From Anthostomella pinea (Eukaryota; Ascomycota; Sordariomycetes; Xylariales; Xylariaceae), in assembly GCA_963556695.1 (NCBI GenBank), contig CAUWAG010000006.1, positions 1,302,001-1,366,000 on the forward strand: a stretch of 64,000 nucleotides of DNA, given 5' to 3'. Below, one piece after another: positions 21,919 through 33,844 of the stretch. Made by a program: the position numbers and the translations under genes. Below the pieces are notes generated by a model, which saw only the letters and a program-made list of their open reading frames with translations, was not told the origin of the DNA and ran no database searches. How positions within the stretch are numbered: the first letter of the stretch is position 1; the number at the start of each line of letters is the position of its first letter.

Positions 21919-22539
21919 ACCGCTGTAGAGAGTCGGGCACGGGATAGCATAGGTCGAAAGGGACTCATCTATATTGATCAAGAGTTCCGGAGCAGCTGTG
22001 TTGGTGTAAAGCTTCTCACCATGTGTACCGGTTGGTGTGTCACTCCCAGTGCCAGTAACCTCGAGGTTGATGCACTGAGGGTAGGTAATTCGGCGCACCG
22101 TCCGCTTGTCCAGCGGAGTAGAGAGCAATCATCTCATGACGGAGGACATAGTTGCCAGAGGCAATGGACTTCGGGATCGTGACAGTGTCACGGCACTAGA
22201 AGACAGCCAGCCCCACAGCTCCAGGGGTCAACCCCTATATATACCACATCATGTTCCCTAGCTAGCTTCATAATTAGTTTCTTTCCTTCCTCACGTACAT
22301 CAACAAAGTTATTTCTGGCGTCACCAGCAGTCGAACTGTGACGGACAGTCCAGCTGTCGTTGGCGATGAGCTGATCCGAGGCCCATGGTACCTGGCACAC
22401 TCGTATCATCAACCAGACCAATCTCGTCGATCTTGAAGAACTCGAGCGTCGTCTTGTCGACATCCGCCACCGCGATCTCTGCTGCCCAAACATCCCTACC
22501 GGCCGAACACATCTGCAATGCCCATACCGATCCGCCCAA
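21919..22539 (-). pseudogene. AA9 lytic polysaccharide monooxygenase relic
   Basis: Pieces of the C-terminal half of an AA9 (GH61) enzyme read in order on the minus strand but in different frames. They are [11 protein letters not shown] (near 22455), [10 protein letters not shown]...SWTV (near 22380-22330), [20 protein letters not shown] (near 22175-22115), and [15 protein letters not shown] down to the C-terminal IPCPTLYSG (ends 21919). One extra base near 22385 and an apparent 4-bp duplication (GGTAGGTA, 22080-22087) break the frame, and about 130 bp of unmatched sequence splits the middle (a former intron or an insertion). The copper-binding N-terminal His half was not found upstream. AA9 enzymes cleave cellulose oxidatively; this copy cannot. 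The LRHE segment holding the second copper-site region is still readable. Confidence 0.85.
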
Positions 22540-22952
22540 GGAGAAGGGAAAGATCGAAGCGAGTGTTGAAGAGGTGGCTGTGAAGCTTAAGCAGCTGGAG
22601 AAGGGTCGAGTGTGTCTTCCATGGAGGCATTGAACTCTTGAAAGAAGGTCTCGCGGTCAAAGACGACGTACTTGCACAAGAAATTTGAAACGCATTTTAG
22701 AACTTCTTTGTCTGCCCGACTTGTAAGCTATCTTGCCGGCCTGCATCCGCTATGGCAGTGGCTATTGCTGCCGGAAAGTGTGCGCGTCGTTGTCTGGATT
22801 AGATGATAACGAACTCTTCCAGATACGCACTGGCGCCTTTCCATACGTCCTTGGTCATCATCGATTTGGACCGATATAACGAGTGTATTTATCGGTGATG
22901 CGGTGAACGTGTGCTACGCCGCGTAGCGTCCACTGCTTGTTGCTCGTTGGTC
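22540..22952. other. Spacer upstream of the AA9 relic
   Basis: No AA9 N-terminal half or other gene is recognisable here. Confidence 0.4.
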
Positions 22953-24582
22953 TCAGTATAAGCACCTGGTGTGGCACCAGCACCAACTGGTCTGTGGGAC
23001 TAAGTGCATCGGGAGCAAGGCCACAAAACCCGGCTTCAGTGGTCCGGCAGCGGCTTCAAAGTATCGCAAAGGGTAAGATACGTCCCAGCAAAACTCATCA
23101 CGCTCTCTGCAATTCGACGTCTCATCCCAAGCATGGAAGATTCGATCAATCTCATCGGATGTGTTATCAAGTGGATACTCCAATACTTGCAACCATATTC
23201 GACCTGCAACGCCTCGTGACTGGTGAAGACTGAGCGAAGACAACCAAGGGTGTATATGACAACCCCCGTTGCGCGCAACCCTCATGGTGTTTTCAATAAA
23301 GCAATCGTGTAGCTCCTTAACCTTTTGAGGATTCGATCTGCGTTTGTTGTCTTCGGATATGTCGATTCCTTGTACAACAGATCTCACTATATCGAGCCGG
23401 ATGCCAGAGATGGTCAGCCTCTTCGAGTCAGCACTTAGGGCAGGCGCTGGGTTACCGAGCACATCCACCGGCCACTTCACTCTGGGGGATAGGAAATCAC
23501 GCATCTGGTGACAACGGTGTCGAAAGTTGTATGCCCATGATGGTAAGAAAGGAACATCCTTGTGTCGAAAGTTTCTAGAATTTAGCATGGGCATGTCGCC
23601 GTACCAGAAGGCCATGCTGTTGTAGGTACGGAGGAAGGCGAACGTGGCGTTTGCGTACACCTCTGCACAAGACTTCGTATAGTCTGAGTTAATCATATCG
23701 GCCTGTTCAGGGGGAAGAAGGGCACGAAGGCTGTAGACCATATCTCTAGGGTCGTGCGCTTCTGCGTGAGGAAGATACAGGAAGATAGAGGAAGATATCG
23801 GCCAGGATCAAGCCAGAATATCGCTTAAGCAGATTTAACTCGGATAAACGGGTTGAGAGTTCATCAAATAGAGGCAATGACGACCTCCTCACTGCGCCCA
23901 CCCCTTTTAGCTTTGGCTCGATCAGCCGTTTCATGTGCGCCATCCTGGGGCCACTGTATCTGAAACGCTGGGACTCGAAACACAGGTAGACTTCAGGATT
24001 CAGCATGAACTCCTGAATAACCCAAGCGCGGTCCATCCATCTTGGGGAGGTGTCACGAATCGCCGTTTCCATGGTCTCAAGCCATCTAAGCAGAGCGCCC
24101 CTATGTGGAAGCCCAAATTCGCCAAGGTGCATGAGTGCCGTGCCAATGCGCGTTGATGGTACATCGGGCGCATCGCCCAGCCAGACTTCCACGCATGTTG
24201 CCGAAACGTAAATATCGCCCATGATAGCAACTTGCTTGCCCCGTTCCGGAATATCGGACTGGTTGATGCATATCGCGCCGATCCAGATGGTGCGCTTGAC
24301 TAGACGCCTGCGAAATCGCCGCAATGCGCGAGATAGGTTGTTGGTGACTGGGACACTATGGTCACCATCGATGATGGTAGCCTGCTCCTCGGATGCAGAG
24401 CCCCACGTGTAGGACAAGGCTTCGTATTCTAGTTCATCATCCAATGAGACGGTACGCAAATTGCCCTTCAAGGGAGCGTCTGGCTTTGATGAAGGAAGGA
24501 GGTCAAGAACACGAATCTCCCTTCTGTCCGTATCCAGGTGCTGGTACGGACCTCGTTCTTCTCGATGCTTTTGTGCCGCCAT
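22953..24582 (-). pseudogene. HET-domain protein, frame broken by a 10-bp tandem repeat
   Basis: Start ATG 24582 (another in-frame ATG at 24597). The HET domain is clear: YQHLDTDRREIRVLDLLPS, then YEALSYTWGSA (about residue 60), then IWIGAICINQSDIPERGKQV (about 105-125), WMDRAWVIQEF (about 195) and later DPRDMVYSL. The frame shifts at 23768-23797, where a 10-bp unit (GAGGAAGATA on the + strand) stands three times in tandem. Removing one unit would leave one continuous frame from 24582 to the stop at 22953, 540 codons including stop. The 3' part (22953-23741) is intact and shows no further damage. HET proteins trigger cell death on fusion of incompatible hyphae. This copy is either a recent null allele, a slippage-switchable gene, or an assembly error. 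Confidence 0.9.
23768..23797 (+). repeat. 10-bp tandem repeat x3 inside the HET coding region
   Basis: GAGGAAGATA, CAGGAAGATA, GAGGAAGATA in direct succession. The number of units sets the HET reading frame: 10 is not a multiple of 3. Confidence 0.97.
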
Positions 24583-24597
24583 AGATGTCGCTCGCAT

Positions 24598-27165
24598 TGT
24601 CGATGACCTCGCGGAGATTCAGAGCCAGAGCAAGTCCAGTCGGAGCCGTCTTGCATTTCAATTTCGATGACAGAGCCTCATGACACTGTAATGCTGACGC
24701 GCAGCGGCAGAGCAGCCTTTGCCAACCTACTTGTACCCTGCACGTACGGCTGTGCACCGGTGGCGCAGTGCATGCATATGAGGGCAGGTCCTGGATACGA
24801 CAATCCTTTTGCTCAGCCGCAACACCATGCCTGCAATCCTGGAGGTCATTGTGGCGAAGGGAACCGGCAGCGTCTCTTGTCAAACAGCGTGATAGATGCT
24901 TGTTGTGGCTGATAACGTGTATTCTGATGATTTTTGGTACGGGCGTGTATGTATCTGGAAGAATCTTCTGAAGTGTGCCACAACACACCGAATCGCCCTG
25001 TGGGTGCACTGCCACCTCCCTGAACGCCACTGTGGCTTGCGTGCCTACCAACATCTCTTTGCTGTTTAGCCCAAGCGCTGCGTAACTTGAAGCTGACAGC
25101 TCCGCATCCTGTGACCATCCGCATTGAGGCGGAGAGCGCAAGTGTAAACCACAATCGCGTGCGAGGCCGATGTTTAATGGGTGCTACCTCCTACAGGCAT
25201 GAAATGCTTGCCATGCTTACCAGGTAAAGTCTGGGCACTTGGCTCTTCATACAGCGACAACAGCACCACCAGACCGGACGGTATTACCGTGTTCTGAAGC
25301 GTCGTGCATGAGCAGCGCTTGCAGCAGCCTCATCCTCCTCTCAGCATGGCCAGAACCTAGGACTTGACGCTTCCCTGGTTTTCGTTTCATCCGTGATCAC
25401 ATCGAAGTCTCCACTGCCTTCTCATGCCGAGCGTCGTACCAGTGCTGTCTTGAGAGCTCAACAACAGTACAAGCCGAGGTTCTTCAGATAGTGGATGGCG
25501 CTTTTGACATTGTATCCTCACAGTCTTCTCATGCATGTATCTTCCGGCCCGTCCTGCTGCGGCCTCTACCATACGTACCATTCCCATTCCATAGGCACCC
25601 ATCAAGGCGGTAGATAGTTCAGGGGTTAGCTAGCCATCAAAGATAATGGACGAACACATCCATCCAATAGCTGCCGATGTCCTAGATGCCCACCGAAGTC
25701 ACTGAATCGACGTGACAGTGGAGAATGCAACTGTACCACCGCAGCATCTTCGTCCAGCCGCAGTTCAGAAGTAATCCATTCACCTGAGGCCATCCGTCTC
25801 TTGCTTCCAATATCAGTAACCTCCATTCTACGCGCTGAGTTACCCATCTCTCAATCTGCCAGGTTTGGGAACCATGAAAATCTCCCTCTACCTTATGTCA
25901 ATATCCTAGATTATACCCCTGCTTCCCCTCTGCTCCCACTCTCGTCGCCCCAAGAGCAGCATACTGCTAACCCTCGACACGAGCTCTCACCCAGTATTTA
26001 GACGTTATGTAGGTAGGAGGTGGGAAAATGTGCAGTGCGACAAGCAGCGACCTAGCCAGGATCAACTTGGAAGTCTGCATCCCACCGAGTAATTTATCGC
26101 GGCATACTCATAGACCCATGTCTCGCCTGTCGCCCTCTCAAAGTCGCGACTGGCCACCTGGACCATTGCCATCTTCTCTAGATATCCGGTAATTCACACA
26201 TGCACAGCAACAATTTCAGACTCCAAGCTTTCTCTACAAAAACCATCCGTGTAACAAAGCATACCACACCATTGTCCCAGACAAAGGACCCCCCGTTGAG
26301 GCGGAACAGTGAACACGTCTCCAATGTCAAAAATTCATCCCAAATCCAAGACCTCTGCAAGGTCTGCGGGACCGGCTCGACCTGAGCTGTCAATCGGATC
26401 AGAAGGCCCGTCGTCTGACTCAGGGTTCGGACTCTCTGACTCTGAGTTGTTGCATAAGTTGGAAAGCGCAGACGTCTCTCATTGACAACGAGGCACAGAA
26501 AAACGTAGATTAAGACACTGTCCAAGCTCCAATGGGAAAGCATGCAGCGCAGTCAATGAGTGACATCCTTCGGCTTACTCCAGACTAGGTGTCACTTTGG
26601 CCAGGTAGTCTTATTTCAGCTGCTTGACCAAGACAGACACGAGCTTTGATGATTAGGCCATTGGCGGTGGGTACTGCTGTGGATAAGCAGCAACACCGTG
26701 CCCAGTTGGTTATTTCACTGAATGGCCCGTAGAAGATGTGCCGATGCCAAAGGACCATGCAAGCCTATACTCCACTTAAAATGTATTTGTCTTGTCTAAA
26801 AGCTACAAAGAGACTGATTGTCCCAATCCTGTGGGTATACCACTGTAGAGCCAGAACTGAATCCTACCCAGCTTTCCCAAATCAAGGAGATAGCCTGGGT
26901 TGCCATGAGAGACCTAGGTCCTCCAAGACCTGAGGAGTTCCCACCATAAGATCTGAGCAGTTCCCACCACAAGATCTAAGCAATCTGGACTGAGAAGCTC
27001 TGAGAGATCATTCAGATGCCCATTGTGGATTCGGCAGAGATGTCGGGTCATATGGTCGAATTCTTATGAGGTATGCAAGTATGGTTGGGAGCGTCGATAA
27101 GTATAGCAAATATCATGAGTTTGTCGTTATGGGTGAATGGTTTTTTTTGGTCCATTGAAGGGGTT
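24598..27165. other. 2.6-kb spacer, nothing recognised
   Basis: Open frames are short or antisense to the HET 5' end. No domain, repeat array or RNA gene was recognised. It includes the HET upstream region and the 3' flank of the AlkB-like gene. Confidence 0.5.
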
Positions 27166-30100
27166 TTATGTCGAGTTGGTACCCTCGCCGGCAGTGGAGG
27201 ACAGCGTAGCAGCCAGGGCCAGGACAGTCTCTCTGTCTTGTTGAGACAGTTGAGAAACGAGACCAGGGTTTGAACGCCAGATGTCGTTCAGCTCCGTGAT
27301 TCCTCCAAGGAATCTGTCTTCAACGGACATGGGAATACTGACTTCGTTGGTCATTTCGTTGTCTTGAGCAGTAGTGATTATATCAGCAACGACTGCATTG
27401 TCGGCAGTAGCACCAGCAGCGATAGCATCCTCTATAACAGCATCGTTGGCGACAGCATCAGCGGCAAGTCCATTAGCGGCCGGGGCAACCATGATGTTGT
27501 TTGCAGCGCCTTCCATGACGAGGTCACCATCTGCATGGCCCGATGCCGCTGGAGAAGCTAAGAGATCGAGGTTGTCCTCTCCCAAGTAAGGTCGGTTCTT
27601 CCAGAATTCCGGAACCGCTCCCTTGGTGAGAGCAAGCTGACGTCTGGTCTCATCTGCCATCATCTCTGGGCGAATGTAGCGGCATGTCAAGGCATATCGC
27701 ATGATTCCCTCGGGGTCAACCTTGTGCTGTACACATCATTAGCTCCATCATTGACTTTGCCGGATTCAATCTTCACTTACCTCGTAGTGCTTGTGGATGT
27801 CAGTCCCATGCATGGCCACCATGTCCCCATGCTCTAGCACAAACGAGACCATCGGGGGTCGGTTCTTCTTGTGCATTGTGGACTGGGGTCCAATCCGTTT
27901 GTTTTTCTTGGGCCGAAAGCACATGACGGAAGGCGAACCCAGAGACAGGGTGGCAACGGTGGGGCCTAGTTCTTTCTCGCCATCGTCGTGATACTAACAC
28001 ATGTGTGATTATTCCAGCCTGAACGATGTTTGGAAGACAAGCAAACGAGTGAAATCAGGAGCGTGGAGTGTGAAAGGAGTATGGGGACTTACGCTAATCT
28101 TCGATTCCTCAAAGTAGCCAAGGATGAGCTGCTCGTTAAACTCGCGAAACTCGTCCGGCATGGAGGCCTTGTCCGCGTTGATTCCGTGCCGAGAGACGTC
28201 TCTAGTGGTCATCTTCGTTGCAGTTTCTCCGGCCCAAGTCAAACGGTTCAGGGCCTGCATGACGGGAACGGGAGCCTCATCAAAACCGCTTGACGTGGCA
28301 ACAACAACGCCAAACTTATAGTCCGCTCCCTGCCATCTGATTAGATACTGATAGCTGTGTCTTTTGGCTTGCGACTTACGATATTGCTTGTGAAGTGTGA
28401 AGTCAACTCCTCGATGCGGTGGCCTACAGCAGTCAACATCTATCTTCTGCATGTGGGAGATCCACGTACCTTTGTTGCGAGCGGGGTTTCTTCGGAGATT
28501 GATTTTGCGCTCTCGTACCGCGTCTTGCATGGACATAAAGAGGTCATTGAGTCCTCCAGGTCTTTCGAGCGTAGTCTTGGTAGGTCGGAAGATCGTGATT
28601 GAGCCGACATAATCGTGCTCACCTCTCGCATCGGTCTCCCCTGGCAGGTAGAAGGTCGCCATATCGTAACCTTGACCAAAAGTGGTGAATGCCAAGACAT
28701 CGTTGTCCGTGTGGATGAACTTTTGTCTCCTTCTAAGAATAGAAGCGGCTGTTTCCGCCATGATGTGGTTCATTGGAACCTCGCGGATAGGGATATGGAG
28801 TACGTACTCGCACCCTGAAGGGTTCTCACACCGCCATTCATGCCACAGAACCCGGCGGCTGCAGTAGAAACAAAGAGGGCAAACAATGCCCCGCTTGAAG
28901 TGCTTCTCCGTTCCGAACATGCCGCCTGGTCGTACAGACAGGGCTGAAGGTAGCTCCGGCACCAGGGGTTGGGGAAGCGGGAAGTTGGTGAATCTAAACC
29001 TGCGACGCAGGAATGCCTGGCTGTACTGCAGTGCATCAAGATCGACTTCGAACGGGAACTGGAAGAAGCGCTCGCAATCTGGTTCTAGGCAAGTCCAACC
29101 CTGGTCGTATATCTCGTCATTGTCGAAGTGGCAATTGTCGCATCGCTGTACGCGGCAGTGGTATTCGCCTGGCTGGTGTCTTGGGTTCAAGTCTGCGCCT
29201 GCGGTTTCCCACCACGAGCGTGTCGCTAAATCGACTCGCTCGAATCGCACCATGTAATGTTGGATGAGCTCACCCGCTGCGTTGATGGATCCTTCAGACC
29301 AAATGTTGGTAATGTGGAAGTAGTCGAGCACGTTGTAATAGTGCTCGACTCTGACTTGCAGCAGGGGGTTTCCGGCTCCTTTGCGATATTAGTTAAGAGC
29401 ACATCATGCAGTAGAACGCAGGAGATTATACATACCAACAATGAGCACTACTGGGCGTCGGGCGTGGAAAGCGTTACTGAGGGCTTTGTAGCCTTGATTG
29501 TTGGTTCCCTGACTGGCAACTCTGATCATGTTTCCGGTCGCTTCATCTCGTACACGACCGCCGGCACTAGTTTCATCGTTAGCACTCATTGATAAGCAGA
29601 CAATGAAGAATAAACTTACACTGAGGTAATGATAACTTGGTTGCCCAAGTAGTCGCGCGTGCCGGTAAAGGCATCCAGTAGCACACCTTGAGCCATTAGG
29701 TTGCTTGAGTAGATGCTGCCCTGATGCGATTGGTGGTACGGGACAGCGTTGTTGAGAGCCGCGCGCAAGTTCGCAGTGACCGGAGGGTTGCCGTGGGCCT
29801 CAGGCTTGGATCGGTTGATCGGATCGTCAGGGCCAGAGGGGGGTGGAAAGGGGGGAGAAGGATCTTGGGAGTGGGCTGGTGATTGAAGATGATAGAATTG
29901 CTGCAGTGCGGGAGGTGTACCGTCAGCTGAAGCAGCTAGTTTAGCCGCTCGCGATCGAGTCATAAGGCCAGAGTTGAAGACAACTTCGTTGGACAGAGGC
30001 AGCTGCTTCTTGGTGGTGAGGGCAGGGATGACATCATCAAGGTCCATGTCGTCAGGGACATCGACGGACTCATCATCAGACTCATCATCGGAATGGTCAT

Positions 30101-30299
30101 CACTCATGTTGAAGTCATCATCAGTCAAGCTATCGTCGGCCATCTGGGTGCCGGGCGACACTGGAGCTGATGATTGGGGAGACATGATGGGTGAAGTCAG
30201 AGGTGAAGACGTCGTCATGTAATCGTAGAGTGAGGTTTGAGTGAGACCGGTAGGTCTCTTCTCAACCAAAGTGGTCGGACCATGCTGAAGTCTGTCCAT
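27166..30299 (-). CDS. AlkB-like 2-oxoglutarate/Fe(II) dioxygenase with two Cys clusters
   Basis: Seven exons on the minus strand: 30299-29620, 29566-29436, 29378-28470, 28423-28380, 28329-28093, 27993-27781 and 27726-27166; all junctions are in phase, giving 924 aa. The start has a strong context (ACCATGG). Residues 1-226 are low-complexity and acidic (SDDHSDDESDDESVD). Two Cys-rich modules follow at about 345-372 (C-x4-C-x2-C-x13-C-x4-C) and 437-460 (C-x2-C-x2-C-x10-C-x5-C), likely zinc sites. The C-terminal dioxygenase core has H669-x-D671 (YHDDGE), a distal His at 739 (HYE then HKV) and R748-x5-R754 (RYALTCR), the AlkB-type iron and 2-oxoglutarate signature. The tail is Ala-rich. AlkB enzymes remove alkyl groups from nucleic acids; whether this one acts on DNA, RNA or protein is unknown. 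An exon split falls exactly between E738 and H739. Confidence 0.85.
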
Positions 30300-33200
30300 G
30301 GTGAAGGTGAAACTGGACTGTCGGATTAGCTAGAGGCAGGGAAAGGTTGTCTGGCATACATCAGTCGGTAGATGAAGGTCGAGAGTGTGCACGATAGCTG
30401 AGGAACGCAGTGTGTGCGAATATGTCTCTCATAAAGGTGTGGTGAGAGAGGTGCACCGCATTGGGTTGTGCAGTAAAAGAGGGTTGTGCAAGAGGAAATG
30501 TATGTTGGGTGGGGAAGAGAGTATAAAAAAAACAGAGAGGCGTATCAGCACCGACCGAAGCACGGCGGCCTGAGGCGGCTGAACTTGGGGAGGGAGTGGG
30601 GAGGGATTACTTACCGTGGGGAATTTCACGATACGAACGGGCCACCGTTGACTCAACTGTGCGCAACTTGTCAGGCTTGATTGGATCCTCAAAGGAGGTA
30701 TCGTGAATAAGGGAGAAAGATATGGTCAGAACCAAGAGGGAGTGACGGTAGGATATCTGGGAGGTCATGACTTGTGAAGCCCAGTCTGCCCAGATGCTGA
30801 TGTCCCAAGTATCGTAAGGATGGTAAAGTTTGTATGTGCAAGTTGGTGGGTGCCCGGAAGTGTCGAGCAGGTAGGTGATGAATGGGGATAAAGATGGAGT
30901 GAGTGAAAGAGTTGGAGTTGGGGGGACAGATGGAGGTGGGATGAAAATGGAAATGGAGTTGTAAAACGAAATGGGATTTTGTGGGAGGGGGAGGGTGGGT
31001 GCAGGTGGTTACTTACCTTATTAGCCAAGGAACTGTCTGCTGCAGAATAGATGGCAAGAACGATGGGCTCGGGCGGTCTGGCGTTCCTGCCTCCTGAGGC
31101 GAGAATGATTTATGGAGGAAGAAGGCTGTCCTGTTGTGCGGACTGTGATACGTACCTTCCCTGTCGTCTGCAAGACTGGAAGGTAGATGGAAGGTACGAT
31201 GGTAGATAGAAAGTGGAAGGTAGATTGGAAGGTGCGAAGGTAGGTCCACCAACAAGATAGATGCAGGTGAGGTGGTATGAAGTTGGCTGCAGAAGTTGGC
31301 TGCAGATGAAAGCTACCTTCCAAGTGGTGGATGGAGGGTGGAAGTTGGTTGCAGAAGTAATGGAGGGCAGATGTTGGTTGCAAGGGATTTATAGACGGAA
31401 GAAGTTGGCTGCTGAGGTTGGGGATGGCAGAGGGAGGGCAGAGACCCTAATTGTCGAGGAGGAAGAATTGACAGAGTGGTGTGAGGTGGGAATGCATCAT
31501 CTGTATATCCTACTGCTATGTTGTGGAGGGCTACCTGACTTGAAGGAGGAAAAACACCGTGCCTCCCTGAAGAGCCTGCCAGCACAGACAATCTGGAGCC
31601 TCGCCCCCCCGGCACCGGCCGGGGAGGCATCTGGGCTCTGCGATAACGTGCACGAGTCGAGTTCAATACATGGCGTCTACTGTCGGCTTATTTGAGGTTT
31701 CTAGACACAAAACTTGGTTGTGGGAGAGTTGTCCAGTTCATACATGTGAACGCAACTGGTAGGCCATTGAGGGGGTGATCTACGAAGAATCAATTGGCAA
31801 TAGGGCTTCTGTTCGCTTAATTTCGATCGGGATAATCACTCAGTTCCATGTACTCGTGCGGATGAAAACTTTTATAGCCGCCTGGTGGCATTGGGTACGT
31901 GCCTGGCGCGGATGTATGTCTGTGTTGGTTCCATGGATGGCTGGGGCCGCTAAGAGAGCACAGATGACCAAGGAGTGGTCATGGCCGCAGAGTGGTATGC
32001 ACAGCCAGGCTTCTCTAAGTGACAACAGACCATGCGGGCGCCTCTGGAATTGTGACAGCTTTGTGCGCTGCAATCACCGCCTTCAGTCGTCGGTGCGGAG
32101 GATCCCCCTTTATTCTCGTGGGGTAGGCATTCCAGTATCACTGACCTCGGGTACCTGATCTGCACCATGCTTCACGTGGTATCTGGAGCAACATTGGCTC
32201 ACCAACGTATCGAACTCGTTCCTGCAACAATGCAACCGAATTGGGCTTGATTACCATCTTACTAGGCATTTGGTTCAACCGTTCGCAGGGCAACTGGCGA
32301 GTACCCCTTTGTATATGTCGGTCGCATCAGTCTGAGCCAGTATAGAATGAGGCAACGTCAGTTTCCCCCGATTACAGCCTCATTCTTATGGCAGGGGTGT
32401 CTTACAGTGCTATTTTGTAGTATGGCGCTGAAAGGGGTGATGCGACAGCGGGTACAGGCGCAAGATTCACTCGTCGCAAGGGGTATGCTGGGCATCAGCA
32501 GGGAAAGCTGCCACGAGTAGCAATAGAAGTTGGACCGCAGCATGGGGTCGGGGCTTGATAAATAAGACTCTACTGACCAGGAGACCTTCAAAAACGGGTT
32601 CGAATCGGGGTCAATGCTCTCGGGAAGTTCGCAGGAAGTTGGACAGCTGCGAATCATTTCTGTTCCCTATTCTCCTCCCCTACGGCAGCACCTACGTCCT
32701 CTACAGATACTGAACGATGGCAGATCGCATGCCTCACTTTCGACCCAAGCCTCATAACCTAGCCTCCGGAATAGACCTGGCTTGCCAAATGAAGCGAACC
32801 CAAGTGCTGAAGTCGAAGTACGTAACATGCGTCGACGTGTGTGGAAATGATTGCTGACTCAAGCTGGACAGACCTATGCTTCCGTGGCCATCATGTAGAA
32901 TAGCCCTTCGCTGCTTGACAGGCTTCGTCTGAGGTCTACAATATTAGGATGGCTTCGACTTTCGCAAACTGGTATCGTATGTACACCGAGCAGCCAGGCG
33001 GGCATGACATACCCTCAACATTGGCAGACAGGCAACTCTGGGGATGCGGGTGCCTGTGGCCTCTGGCTGGAGGGAAATGCGCAACAAGCCCCCCGTAGCC
33101 ATGATCAACATTTACAAGCCCTCGTACGCACTCCCACATCGATACACAGCGAGCCTCACCCCCATGGTCGAACCAACACACTGACGCAGACGTATATTCG

Positions 33201-33334
33201 TATGGAACAGTTTCGTGCAAACGATTCAGTTAATAAGACACAGCACCATCCCTTTCCGACCTCTCCCTCCAGTACCCTCAAGCAGTCGGCGGATTTGAAG
33301 ACATAGCCCGGCTGACACAGAGAAGAAGACACGG
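30300..33334. other. 3-kb spacer with strand-asymmetric purine-rich tract
   Basis: No gene recognised. From about 30880 to 31480 the + strand is strongly G/A/T-skewed with recurring short words such as GGAAGGTAGAT and GAAGTTGGCTGCAGA. This lies 0.6-1.2 kb upstream of the AlkB-like gene and could belong to its 5' leader or promoter. 31500-33334 shows only scattered short frames. Confidence 0.5.
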
Positions 33335-33844
33335 ATGAAGTCAAGAAAGATCGGAAGGCAAGCTTCCATATCCATCATCAGATCGTTCTACTCTCGAAGG
33401 CACTCCTGGAGACCCGAGGAAGAGCAGCTCGAAAGGCAGAGCACACCACGGCGAACGGTGAGTCGAGTACTACCTTGCGAGCAAACTAGCTAACACTCCT
33501 CTTACTTCCAGAAACGTCACTACACGCCGAGTCCGAAGCCTAGTCGTAGACGCCCTCTTCTCTGTCCGAATATACGTCTTGCACGCTGCACCTTGCCCCT
33601 TACCCCTTACCCCTTACCGGGATCAAGACCGAGCCAGAAGCTACGCGGCCTCGATGGCGGAAGAAAAGACATATTGGCCGGGAACCGCCCAGTCTACGAG
33701 TTGAGATTCGAACTCAGTACTTATGCGCCCTACTACATGATTGATAACAACGACAAGTGCATTCTCATCATAGAGAGGCAATCACTACAGCGGGTGGTGG
33801 TCAGCGGAAACCCAAGGCTCGCTTCTCACTACATGACCGTCTGA
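33335..33844 (+). CDS. Small hypothetical protein, one intron
   Basis: A two-exon model, 33335-33457 and 33512-33844, gives 151 aa in one frame. The 54-nt intron has a GTGAGT donor, a CTAAC branch-like site (in AGCTAACAC) and a CTTCCAG acceptor, all typical of this genome. The N-terminal half is rich in Arg, Ser and Pro; the C-terminal half (LAGNRPVYELRFELSTYA and onward) looks like an ordinary folded protein. No domain is recognised and no signal peptide is seen. It stands alone in a gene-poor stretch. A chance pairing of splice sites cannot be excluded. Confidence 0.4.

Noticed and set aside
24503..25141. 212-codon minus-strand frame overlapping the HET start
   Set aside because: It runs out of frame over clear HET coding sequence and has no recognisable domain.
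28330..28470. Read-through of the AlkB-like gene across 28470-28329 without splicing
   Set aside because: The frame stays open, but splicing at GTACGT/GTAG and GTAAGT/GCAG gives introns of 46 and 50 nt whose sum is a multiple of 3 and a more protein-like junction.
33695..33720. Minus-strand T-arm-like GTTCGAATC
   Set aside because: The acceptor 3' strand has no complementary 5' partner at tRNA spacing, and the bases lie in a better coding model.
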